From positions 1 to 40,771 of the forward strand of contig JALOMO010000014.1 of NCBI GenBank assembly GCA_025455395.1: 40,771 bases of DNA, read 5' to 3'. Positions 27,851 through 36,357 of the stretch are shown one piece after another. The stretch's first letter is position 1. Every line of letters starts with the position of its first letter. This stretch comes from Bacteroidales bacterium (GTDB lineage: Bacteria; Bacteroidota; Bacteroidia; Bacteroidales; VadinHA17). The notes below the pieces were generated by a model. That model did no database searches. It was not told the DNA's origin and was given only the letters and a program-made list of their open reading frames with translations. Made by a program: the position numbers and the translations under genes.

Positions 27851-29689
27851 ATGAGGGAAAGCAAAGACAAAATAAAAAGCAGGATGATCAGGAACGCTGC
27901 ACGGATCTGGGGATTTCAGGAGCCTCAGGCCGAGAGTTCCTTTGATCCGCTTGTTAGCTTGCTGCTGGGGGCATGTGCTTTTGAACTGGAGAAAATTTCA
28001 AGCGAAATCAACAATGCCGAATCAAGGATCATTGAAAGACTGGTAAATATCTTAACTCCGCAGCCAATTACAAGCCCGCAACCGGCCTATGCTGTTGCTT
28101 TTGCCAGACCATCGGGAAAGAGTGCCAGAGTCCTGCCCGGGTATCAGTTCTATGCAGACATAAAAGTGAGCGACCAGTATGATAAGAAGAGTGAGGACAA
28201 ACAGATATTTTTCAGCCCTACAGGAACATACGGCCTCATTGACGGCCGGGTCCGCTACCTCGCCGCAAATAAGAGAATCTATGAAATAGTTGATGACCAG
28301 TATAAGGATATTGTAGCCGAAAGGCTGAAGAACCCGTTATCCCGCTCCTCTCTTTACTTAGGTCTGGAGATGAATGAACCGCTAACAGACATAACATTAT
28401 TCTTTGACCTTGTGAGTGACCACATGAAGCAGTCCTTTCTTGATGATCTTGATTCATGTCAGTGGAAGATCTCAGATTCTTATATTAATGCAAATAAAGG
28501 GATAAATGACCTTGGACAACAGGATCACAATATTTACCAGGTTGTTAACCGTGAACTGGATCTCTCTTCGAAGATATCACATCATGTGAATCTCTTTTTC
28601 GAACGGCAATTCATAACTCTTCACCTGAGAGATATTGAAGCCCTTCCGGGTACAGAAAGCAGAAAGCTGCCTGACGCGCTGTCTGTGTCAGTAGAAGAAA
28701 AAGAACTTTCAAACATTGATAAGAATATCCTATGGATTGAGATGCAGTTTTCCAGTCCGTTACCTGATGATCTGCTGGAGAATCTTACCTGTTCAATGAA
28801 CTGTTTTCCTGTCATCAACAGGAGGCAGAATGAGTTTTCAGGCAGCACACGTGAACTTATCAATATCATCCCACTCCACACGGAAGATCTCTTTTTTGAC
28901 CTCAAACGCGTCACCAACAGCGCCGGAGAGTCATATAAGATAAGCCATTTCAAGAGTCAGGATGACCTGGAAAAAGGATCGGCATTGCTGCGGCTGGACG
29001 GTGTCGGCAGGTTTGACACCCGCAATGCAATGGAATACCTGGAATACCTGTTGGAGCTGATGAAAGAGGAAAGTGCAGCCTTCAATGTCATTGGGTCTGA
29101 CATGATCTCCTCCAATCTGAGGGAACTCAACCAGGCAATAGCACGTATAGAAAAGAAAATTGAAGATGTGCAACTCGAGAAGGGAGATACCGCATATCTG
29201 ATGCTCAAACCGCAGGATGGGGACAGACAGGTTTTTGTTGAGTTCTGGTCTATTAACGGCATCATTGCAAATAACATCAGGGCCGGCAGTGCCCTCAACG
29301 TGTACCGTGCTGATGACCTCGATTACAATACAGCACGTTTGATGACTACAACAGCAGGAGGCAAGGAGAAGCCAAATACTGAAGCCCGCATAAATACATA
29401 CCGGCGGGCATTGCAGTCAGGAGAGAGAGTTGTTACCCAGGAGGACATAAAGGCCCTTTGCTTTGAGTACTTCGGTGACTCACTTTCAAAGGTAACCATT
29501 GAAAAAGGAATTGATAAGGGGACCAATAAATCTGAAGGATTTATAAGGACTATTGAGGTCTGCCTGTTCATCAAAAAGGGACTCGATATCAGCCCTTCTG
29601 AACAAAATGCAATGAGACATAAATTGCAGGTCCTACTCGAATCACGCTCTGCGAACGTCTTCCCTTTCAGGATTATTATTAAATCCTGA
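27851..29689 (+). CDS. tssF: T6SS baseplate component TssF
   Basis: 612 aa; AARIWGFQEPQAESSFDPLVSLLLGACAFELEKI...LVNILTPQPITSPQPAYAVAFARPSG. Confidence 0.85.
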   Translation: MRESKDKIKSRMIRNAARIWGFQEPQAESSFDPLVSLLLGACAFELEKISSEINNAESRIIERLVNILTPQPITSPQPAYAVAFARPSGKSARVLPGYQFYADIKVSDQYDKKSEDKQIFFSPTGTYGLIDGRVRYLAANKRIYEIVDDQYKDIVAERLKNPLSRSSLYLGLEMNEPLTDITLFFDLVSDHMKQSFLDDLDSCQWKISDSYINANKGINDLGQQDHNIYQVVNRELDLSSKISHHVNLFFERQFITLHLRDIEALPGTESRKLPDALSVSVEEKELSNIDKNILWIEMQFSSPLPDDLLENLTCSMNCFPVINRRQNEFSGSTRELINIIPLHTEDLFFDLKRVTNSAGESYKISHFKSQDDLEKGSALLRLDGVGRFDTRNAMEYLEYLLELMKEESAAFNVIGSDMISSNLRELNQAIARIEKKIEDVQLEKGDTAYLMLKPQDGDRQVFVEFWSINGIIANNIRAGSALNVYRADDLDYNTARLMTTTAGGKEKPNTEARINTYRRALQSGERVVTQEDIKALCFEYFGDSLSKVTIEKGIDKGTNKSEGFIRTIEVCLFIKKGLDISPSEQNAMRHKLQVLLESRSANVFPFRIIIKS

Positions 29690-29693
29690 TTAT

Positions 29694-30281
29694 CTAAATA
29701 CCTCCTTTATAATTGTTCAGCATTTTTAATGCTCTTTTGAACTGTGTCTCAACATCATTGAGTCCCTGCTGAAGATCCCTCTTTTTCTTTTCATCATTAA
29801 GGTCAGCAATTGTCTCTCCACACTCTTCAAATTCAAGAATGACTTTGTTGAGTTCACTTATCTGCTTTTCCCTGTAGTTTGCGGAGGCACTCATAATCCG
29901 GTTTGCGGTTATAAGATAATCAGCAATGCTGACAATGTTCCGGTACATATCGCCCCGCCAGTCTGTCACCGTTTCAGTCTGCGTTTTGATTTCATTTATA
30001 ATGTTAAGCAGCTCAGCATTGAACTTGTCTGTGTCTATCTCTTTAGCCTCCTTGCTTGTCATCAGATCCATGATCTTCTGGATCTCAACTGCAAAAAACT
30101 CTCTCTCAAAGTTTATCTGTTCAATGAGGCTCTCATTCTCCCCTTCCTTTATTTTTTCCTGTTCACCGGTAATGTACTGGGTAATAATTACAGGTACGCA
30201 TATAATTATCACGCATATTAAGAGCCATAAAGAAAATCTGAGTATGGCTGAGTTTCGTTCTTTTGTATTTAAAGCTTTCAT
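29694..30281 (-). CDS. tssO: TssO-like T6SS membrane protein
   Basis: N-terminal TM (FSLWLLICVIIICVPVIITQYI) followed by coiled-coil-rich region; position next to tssN. Confidence 0.65.
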   Translation of the reverse strand: MKALNTKERNSAILRFSLWLLICVIIICVPVIITQYITGEQEKIKEGENESLIEQINFEREFFAVEIQKIMDLMTSKEAKEIDTDKFNAELLNIINEIKTQTETVTDWRGDMYRNIVSIADYLITANRIMSASANYREKQISELNKVILEFEECGETIADLNDEKKKRDLQQGLNDVETQFKRALKMLNNYKGGI

Positions 30282-30298
30282 GTTTTGAGCAATATTGA

Positions 30299-31135
30299 TT
30301 ACTGGTTTGTTCTTTCACAAATCACCGATGCATTTTCTTTAATCCTGTTCCCTGATACGCTCACCTCCGGATCAAGATGAGTTCTTCCGTGGATTATACT
30401 TGGTGTCAAATAGAATGACCATCCGAACGTCTTATTGTTACTGTCGGTAATCATTATTGGATTATCTGAATGGCGGGAATTATAATCCATGATAAAGAAA
30501 TAGAAGAGTTTCCCGAGGTTCATTCCCTTGGGTGCCTTGGCTTTAAAAACCGTACGTTTTTCAGCACACTGCTTGCTGATCTCGAAATTAACAATTATCG
30601 GATCAGCCATTTCACTGTCGCTCGGATCAGGCAATGTTCCGGGAGAAGGGAACTTCCACGTTTTGAAAACCTTCAAAGGAATCTCTATGAATTTGCTGAA
30701 GGCGATATATACAAATGTGGGTGCAAGGAAAAAGAATGCCGGCATGAAGTAATACAAAGGGAAGGCAGTCTTGAAGTAAAATGCAAAAGGCATGACAATA
30801 AGGGCATACCCGAAAAAGCATAAGGCAATTGTGAAAATAATCCTCCCGGCGTTTTTATCATCAAGCGGTATAAGCTTTTCAAGAAGCCAGGCATGGAAGA
30901 TACCGATGGTCAGTAACCATCCCTGCGCAGCAATGAAAGTCCAAACCTTAAGATTTACGAAATCTATAAATCCCAGGAGGCCGACAAGACCAATAAGTAC
31001 TCCTCCTGATGCAAGATAGAGCATAACCAACCACTTTTTTTTGCCTGACTCTTTAACCTTAGCCCGGTAAACCGCGAAAAAAATTGCAGAGAGGATAACA
31101 CAGATACTGAATAGTACCAGGACATTACTTATCAT
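30299..31135 (-). CDS. tssN: TssN-like T6SS multi-pass membrane protein
   Basis: About 5 N-terminal TM segments and a soluble C-terminal domain (TFGWSFYLTPSIIHGRTHLDPE). Confidence 0.65.
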   Translation of the reverse strand: MISNVLVLFSICVILSAIFFAVYRAKVKESGKKKWLVMLYLASGGVLIGLVGLLGFIDFVNLKVWTFIAAQGWLLTIGIFHAWLLEKLIPLDDKNAGRIIFTIALCFFGYALIVMPFAFYFKTAFPLYYFMPAFFFLAPTFVYIAFSKFIEIPLKVFKTWKFPSPGTLPDPSDSEMADPIIVNFEISKQCAEKRTVFKAKAPKGMNLGKLFYFFIMDYNSRHSDNPIMITDSNNKTFGWSFYLTPSIIHGRTHLDPEVSVSGNRIKENASVICERTNQ

Positions 31136-31264
31136 AGCAGCATATCTAGTTTATAGCCTATCAAATTTAATCTTAAAAAGTAAAAAGGCAAAAATATCTT
31201 TCACAACAGGCTCTACAGTTATTCCATGGTATAAATCACCCAGGGTGCCGCGATGAAAGTTCAT

Positions 31265-31564
31265 TCAACCTCCGATCATAACTGTCGGATATCCCAGTAC
31301 TATTGATCCTCCATGTGCGGTAGTATCTCCTTGTCGGGCAGCAGGTTTTCCGCCAATCATCACAGTGGCGGATCCCTTCACAATTGCATCGGGCGGTCCG
31401 ACGCATACTGCAGAGTCTCCAACAACTGCGGCAGGCAGTTTTCCGATTAATACTGTCGGGACACCGGGTCCTGTAATGGGTCCCCCCACATGTGGTATGG
31501 GAGGAACACCCGGTGTCTGCATCGGGCATGTGTGCATATCTGTCAATCTTGCTGCGGGTGGCAT
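31265..31564 (-). CDS. PAAR-domain spike-tip protein
   Basis: MPPAARLTDMHTCPMQTPGVPPIPHVGGPITGPGVPTVLIGKLPAAVVGD...GKPAARQGDTTAHGGSIVLGYPTVMIGG. Confidence 0.93.
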   Translation of the reverse strand: MPPAARLTDMHTCPMQTPGVPPIPHVGGPITGPGVPTVLIGKLPAAVVGDSAVCVGPPDAIVKGSATVMIGGKPAARQGDTTAHGGSIVLGYPTVMIGG

Positions 31565-31570
31565 TTTCTA

Positions 31571-33358
31571 TCAGTTTATCATTACCATTGCTCCTTTGAC
31601 TGTCGTCTGCCCTGAAGCCGAAAGCTCAGCTGAAGCTGACCCTTTTGCAGTTAACCCTACCTTTGCTTCCATGTTGACATTCATCGCGTCAACGTTAACG
31701 TCTGCATTTGAGGCAATTTTAACCGCGTTAGCGGCATTAATAGTTATGCCGCCCTTTGATTTAATTATTATGTCCTTCGGACTGTCAAGAGTTATGCCGG
31801 CAGTTGTGAGCTCTACTTTGTTATTGTTCTGGTCCTGCAGCAGTACTGATTTGCCATCATCGCTCAGAACAGCCTTGTTACCTCCGGGTGTTTCAATCGT
31901 GGTAACCTTTTTCTTGTCATCAAACTCTATCTTCAGTTTACTCCTTGTAATTATACCTTTAAAGCTGTTATCCTTATCAGCCAAACCGGCCCCGGGTTTA
32001 TTCTTCCCATGATACATGCTTCCTATCAGGAAAGGCTTCTCTGCATTGCCCCCTTCAAATCCTACAAGTACTTCATCTCCTGTCTCAGGGATAAAATACA
32101 ATCCTCTCTCCGCACCTGCATAGACATTAACCGGTCTTAGCCATGGACTTAACATATTCTCTTCCTGCCAGAAGAACTTCACCCTCACCCTCCCAAGCTT
32201 ATCCGGATCATTATTGTCCTTAACAACCGCACTCTGTGTTTCACACCGCGGAATTGCGCAAGGATCAGTATAATCAGGGATCTTCGCATCAGCAGGGATT
32301 CCCTCAAAACTATTGTGATAATTCATGGTATTATCACAGAAATGGTTTAATGAAGTAATAATATATTCCCCGTAATCGACATCACCATCCTGCCCTGTAT
32401 TAGGTGCCTTAATATTTACTTTGTTCCCTATCCTGAGATGCGGACTCTGACTCCCGCCCTTCATCAATGACATGCTTAAGGCTGTGGTTCCCTCTTCAAG
32501 AGAGACAACATGGCTCAGTTCTTTTTTATAATCATTATCAGCTACGTTCAGGTGATCGTAAAATAAAGTGGATTGTTGACCATATTCTTTCATTGAAATA
32601 TCGTGCGCAAAGCCGCCATACTTATTGAGATTGTCTTTCCCCCCTGATTTTGCTGAAGCTGCTTCCACCAGCTCAGCCGCTGTACGGTCATAGGCTATGT
32701 ATTTAAACTTCAATGGATTCAGTCTTATCGAGAAATTGAAGTCAGTGAGATCCAGCCCCAGCCTCAGGTCAGTTGTATTATCCGGTAGTTTGCCGAAGAA
32801 GAGCTGTGTCCCGTCATAAAAAAACCACTCTCCATACCTTGCCGCCAGCCGTCGCATAAAGTCATACCTTGTCTCATTATACTGAACAGTATAGGAGAGG
32901 TTGTCATTTTTTACCGGATCACATTTTGTCTTCAGCACATCCTTGGGATATGGCTTTAGAATATCATCCGCTATTTGTTTCAGGCTCTTGTTTTCAAATG
33001 AGTAGCAACCGGGGTTATCTCTCATTAAAATATCAGGACTATATCCCGACAGGATTACGTGATCAGCTTCACTTGTATGCGATTTGTCGGTCCGTATTGC
33101 AGTAATCAGCCCCTTGAACAAATGTTCCGACCCCTTCGACTGCCCCTTGGGTTTCGCTTCAATTGCAATAGTCATGACGGAGCCAATTAGCTTTTTCGAC
33201 TGCTCCATGACAAATCCATCCTTATCCTCGAAGGTATCCATCCGGCATACTACCTCGAACTCACTGTGGGTATAGATACTCTGCCTGATTGTAAGGTTCA
33301 GGAAGTCCTTCAACTCCTCGCCCTCAACTTCAATCCTGATCTTTGATGCAAGTGCCAT
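31571..33358 (-). CDS. vgrG: VgrG/TssI spike protein
   Basis: NETRYDFMRRLAARYGEWFFYDG, LGRVRVKFFWQ, LYFIPETGDEVLVGFEGGNAEKPFLIGSMYHGKNKPG; gp5-like C-terminal repeats. Confidence 0.92.
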   Translation of the reverse strand: MALASKIRIEVEGEELKDFLNLTIRQSIYTHSEFEVVCRMDTFEDKDGFVMEQSKKLIGSVMTIAIEAKPKGQSKGSEHLFKGLITAIRTDKSHTSEADHVILSGYSPDILMRDNPGCYSFENKSLKQIADDILKPYPKDVLKTKCDPVKNDNLSYTVQYNETRYDFMRRLAARYGEWFFYDGTQLFFGKLPDNTTDLRLGLDLTDFNFSIRLNPLKFKYIAYDRTAAELVEAASAKSGGKDNLNKYGGFAHDISMKEYGQQSTLFYDHLNVADNDYKKELSHVVSLEEGTTALSMSLMKGGSQSPHLRIGNKVNIKAPNTGQDGDVDYGEYIITSLNHFCDNTMNYHNSFEGIPADAKIPDYTDPCAIPRCETQSAVVKDNNDPDKLGRVRVKFFWQEENMLSPWLRPVNVYAGAERGLYFIPETGDEVLVGFEGGNAEKPFLIGSMYHGKNKPGAGLADKDNSFKGIITRSKLKIEFDDKKKVTTIETPGGNKAVLSDDGKSVLLQDQNNNKVELTTAGITLDSPKDIIIKSKGGITINAANAVKIASNADVNVDAMNVNMEAKVGLTAKGSASAELSASGQTTVKGAMVMIN

Positions 33359-33447
33359 AAGAAATCTGTTTTAATATTCTGAAATAAATAATCCGGATAG
33401 GACACGGAGGTAAGTTAGATAAGGCCCTTAAGAACTTGACAGGAGCT

Positions 33448-33852
33448 CTATTTATACCCCAGCCAGGTATTTGTATGCTTTATTCCCGAAATGGATATCT
33501 GACGGGCCGATATTGACAAGGTGGTTATCATCAAAGACTGGTCTGCAAAACTCTCATTGTATGATACAAGCCTGGCATCCTTAAACTCAAGAGTCTTGAA
33601 CGGTTTTGTATTATTATCTCCTGAGAAGGTAATTTTACCATTCTTGTCAGCATCTTCTGAAATCATCCACTGGATTATTTCGTTATCCTCAATGGTTGCA
33701 AATGAGAGATCAATTACCCCCCCATGCACCTTGGAGGTGGGCAGCCCTCTCTGGTCTATTTCCTGATAAAAACGATAATCGCATGACAACAGATGGATGC
33801 CCTCCTGTTCATTCTGATGTCCTTCAATATGTAGTTTCGCAGATAGTACCAT
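33448..33852 (-). CDS. tssD: Hcp/TssD tube protein (TssD type)
   Basis: MVLSAKLHIEG...LLSCDYRFYQEIDQRGLPTSKVHGGVIDLSF...LVSYNESF...ISARQISI; more plausible start at 33852 than 33903. Confidence 0.8.
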   Translation of the reverse strand: MVLSAKLHIEGHQNEQEGIHLLSCDYRFYQEIDQRGLPTSKVHGGVIDLSFATIEDNEIIQWMISEDADKNGKITFSGDNNTKPFKTLEFKDARLVSYNESFADQSLMITTLSISARQISISGIKHTNTWLGYK

Positions 33853-33938
33853 ATCATGGAAGTGAACTGAAAAAACAATTACCCTTTCTTTCAAGGATTC
33901 CACCCCTTAACTTTTTAGGGGCAGGTATAATCAATTGT

Positions 33939-34346
33939 TTACCGGTTCGTTGACTGGTCAATCTCAATGTCACCGATATTGACCTTCCGACCCACAACTG
34001 TAAGAGTGATTGACGAAGAGGCCTCCTCAATACTCTCATTGTAACTGGTCAGACAGACATCCTTCAGTGTTATTTCTCTTGCTGATTCAGTCAGAGCCTG
34101 CTTATTAATTATGAATTTAGCCTCTTTCTTGATCTCATGACACGATATCCACTCAATAAGCTTCTGAGTTGTCTCAGGCTTTGGTGATAAAATCGCAAAT
34201 GAAAATTCAGTAACACTTATGGGTTTGAAATCTATTTCCTGTGTGGGATTGCTCACATCCGCAGAGGAATTCAACCCGAAGTTGACTGATGGGACAATCA
34301 TTTCATCGGTTATTCCATCAACTTTGAACCTGATAACTGTTGCCAT
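33939..34346 (-). CDS. Second, divergent Hcp/TssD-like tube protein
   Basis: ...ITLKDVCLTSYNESIEEASSSITLTVVGRKVNIGDIEI matches the pattern of the neighbouring Hcp C-terminus. Confidence 0.65.
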   Translation of the reverse strand: MATVIRFKVDGITDEMIVPSVNFGLNSSADVSNPTQEIDFKPISVTEFSFAILSPKPETTQKLIEWISCHEIKKEAKFIINKQALTESAREITLKDVCLTSYNESIEEASSSITLTVVGRKVNIGDIEIDQSTNR

Positions 34347-34404
34347 TGTTTTTAAATTTTATTGTTTGCAAAACCGCATTTACTGTAATAGTTGAACAGG
34401 CGTC

Positions 34405-35793
34405 TCATTCATTGTCATATTTTGAACTCCACTCATTTCCCTCATCGCCCTTTTGTCCATCCATCTTGATCATAAAGTTCTTGGCCGGGAAGTATGGCTT
34501 CATACTTATATCGAGGTAGATCCTGTCTTTCTGATTCGGATCCTGCTCAAACCTCTTTATCGAAAAGTTCTCTATCAGTTTCCCCGGGCCGGTTATGTCG
34601 TTGAGAAAACGTACAACCTGGCTTTGTATCTCTTTCTTGGTGACATTATTGAAGTTTTCGAAAGCTCTTCTGTTGAGAAAATCCATCAATACCTTTGTAA
34701 CAAAATCAAAGACCCTCACTACTGAATAGGTCTGCAGCCCGAGATTGTCTCCGTTGAAGAGGGTTTTTGCCGAGAAGGCCATCACCTTTCCATATTCATT
34801 TACCATCGGGATCAGTCCCATTTTCTCAAGGCTGGCGATTTCACTCTTCTTCAATGGGAAGGCCACTCCGTCCACTTCACTCAGGCTCCCGTGCTTTTTC
34901 CCTGCAACAACCTGGGACATCAGGGTCTTGTATATGCTTCCTGCCAGCGCACCGGCAGGCGGAACAAATAACTCCTCTTCCTCACCTACCTCTTCAAACT
35001 TGTTTCTTCCTACAAGCCAGTTACAGGTCATCATTATGTTAGACCTGTACATATCACCTCCGGTCAGGTTTGCCGATTCAAACATTTCCATGACATCATC
35101 CGGATTGTCAAGATGCTCGAAGTCTGTAACAAGCATTACCTTATTCTCATGAGCCAGCTTGGCCCACTTTTCGACCACCTTATTCGAGCCCATATAACCT
35201 GGGATAACCATGATACTGTAGTTATTCCTGAGGTCCAGCTTGTCATAATTGGCAACAAGCTCCTCCCTGACCTTATCAAAGAAACGGGTGTTATCAAGGT
35301 CTTTTATCTGCTCAGGATCAGCATTAAGGAATGAAATATTCTTAAGCTTCTCCATTTCGGTATTCCTGAAGAAGAGAGCCACCGAACGATAGGATCTTTC
35401 GAGGTCTCTTGTCTCACTGAGAGCATTTTTGAGATTGCTCTTCAGAGTTGCTTCAGCGCTTTCGGCCTGTCTTGTACATTTATCAACCATGTCTGAAACG
35501 CTGCCTGTTGATGACAATACCTCAGCCCAAATGCCAAGACTGCGCTTCAGCTCCTCCCTCTCACCTTTCTTACCTGCCTCCGAAAGAAATATTTTCTTCC
35601 TGGCTTTGCGTTCGGGATTTACATTTTGAACTCCGTCGATAACCATCTCAAGCAACTCAAATCCACCGACCACTGCAAGAGCATTAATACTCTCTTCGAG
35701 CAGCTCCTGAGGCTTATCGATCATGTTAACAGCTAAGACTTTATACTCTTTAAACTGCCCTTTATCCTGTATTTGCTTTGACTCTTCAGCCAT
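34405..35793 (-). CDS. tssC: T6SS sheath protein TssC
   Basis: VVGGFELLEMVIDGVQNV...FRNTEMEKLKNISFLNADPEQIKDLDNTRFFDKVREE; start MAEESKQIQDKG at 35793. Confidence 0.85.
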   Translation of the reverse strand: MAEESKQIQDKGQFKEYKVLAVNMIDKPQELLEESINALAVVGGFELLEMVIDGVQNVNPERKARKKIFLSEAGKKGEREELKRSLGIWAEVLSSTGSVSDMVDKCTRQAESAEATLKSNLKNALSETRDLERSYRSVALFFRNTEMEKLKNISFLNADPEQIKDLDNTRFFDKVREELVANYDKLDLRNNYSIMVIPGYMGSNKVVEKWAKLAHENKVMLVTDFEHLDNPDDVMEMFESANLTGGDMYRSNIMMTCNWLVGRNKFEEVGEEEELFVPPAGALAGSIYKTLMSQVVAGKKHGSLSEVDGVAFPLKKSEIASLEKMGLIPMVNEYGKVMAFSAKTLFNGDNLGLQTYSVVRVFDFVTKVLMDFLNRRAFENFNNVTKKEIQSQVVRFLNDITGPGKLIENFSIKRFEQDPNQKDRIYLDISMKPYFPAKNFMIKMDGQKGDEGNEWSSKYDNE

Positions 35794-35824
35794 TGTTGTA
35801 TTGTTTATCGTGTAGAGAAATGTA

Positions 35825-36271
35825 TCACTTATTGTCTTCAAGCTCCTTAATCAGTGCATTAATGGCATTGAGCAGGGCGGCTTTGTACTCCTCCTTCTCA
35901 AGAGCTTTCTGCAGCATCTTGTTGCTCCTGAGCTGCTTGATAATCTTCTGATTTTGTTCTTTCTGAGCTGTAAGGTTTTTCAGGAACTCACTCTGATTGG
36001 TTATCCCCTTAACTCCAAAGTCTCCAAGATTTCTGAAGTGAAGAGTCTCTTTTCGTGCTCCCCCCTCCATATCGTGAAATTCCATCTCCACGGTGGGTGA
36101 GAAGTGTTCAAAAACCTCTTCCACCGTCTTAAGCCCTTCAGCAATAACAGGCTTAACCGGCGGTTCACCTGTGAGCTTCTCCACAATTAAAGTCCTGTTC
36201 TGTGGTAATTCACTCATTGCCTCATTGGCGTCACCCTTGACTTCGGATCCGCCTATGTCGTAAATAGCCAT
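35825..36271 (-). CDS. tssB: T6SS sheath protein TssB
   Basis: IVEKLTGEPPVKPVIAEGLKTVEEVFEHFSPTVEMEF...LHFRNLGDFGVKGI. Confidence 0.88.
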   Translation of the reverse strand: MAIYDIGGSEVKGDANEAMSELPQNRTLIVEKLTGEPPVKPVIAEGLKTVEEVFEHFSPTVEMEFHDMEGGARKETLHFRNLGDFGVKGITNQSEFLKNLTAQKEQNQKIIKQLRSNKMLQKALEKEEYKAALLNAINALIKELEDNK

Positions 36272-36326
36272 ATTAAATGAATTTAAGGTTTCCCAAATGG
36301 TTTTGTTTGTTCTATTTTATGCTAAC

Positions 36327-36357
36327 CAAATATACTAAATAATTTATGGGTTGGCAA
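36327..36357 (-). promoter_or_regulatory. Candidate promoter for tssBC: TTG-N20-TATATTTG on minus strand
   Basis: CAAATATA at 36327-36334 and CAA at 36355-36357 on +; overlaps the clpV stop region; 56 nt upstream of tssB. Confidence 0.5.

Noticed and set aside
31365-32012. 215-aa + strand ORF opposite PAAR/VgrG
   Set aside because: Antisense to two strongly supported genes.
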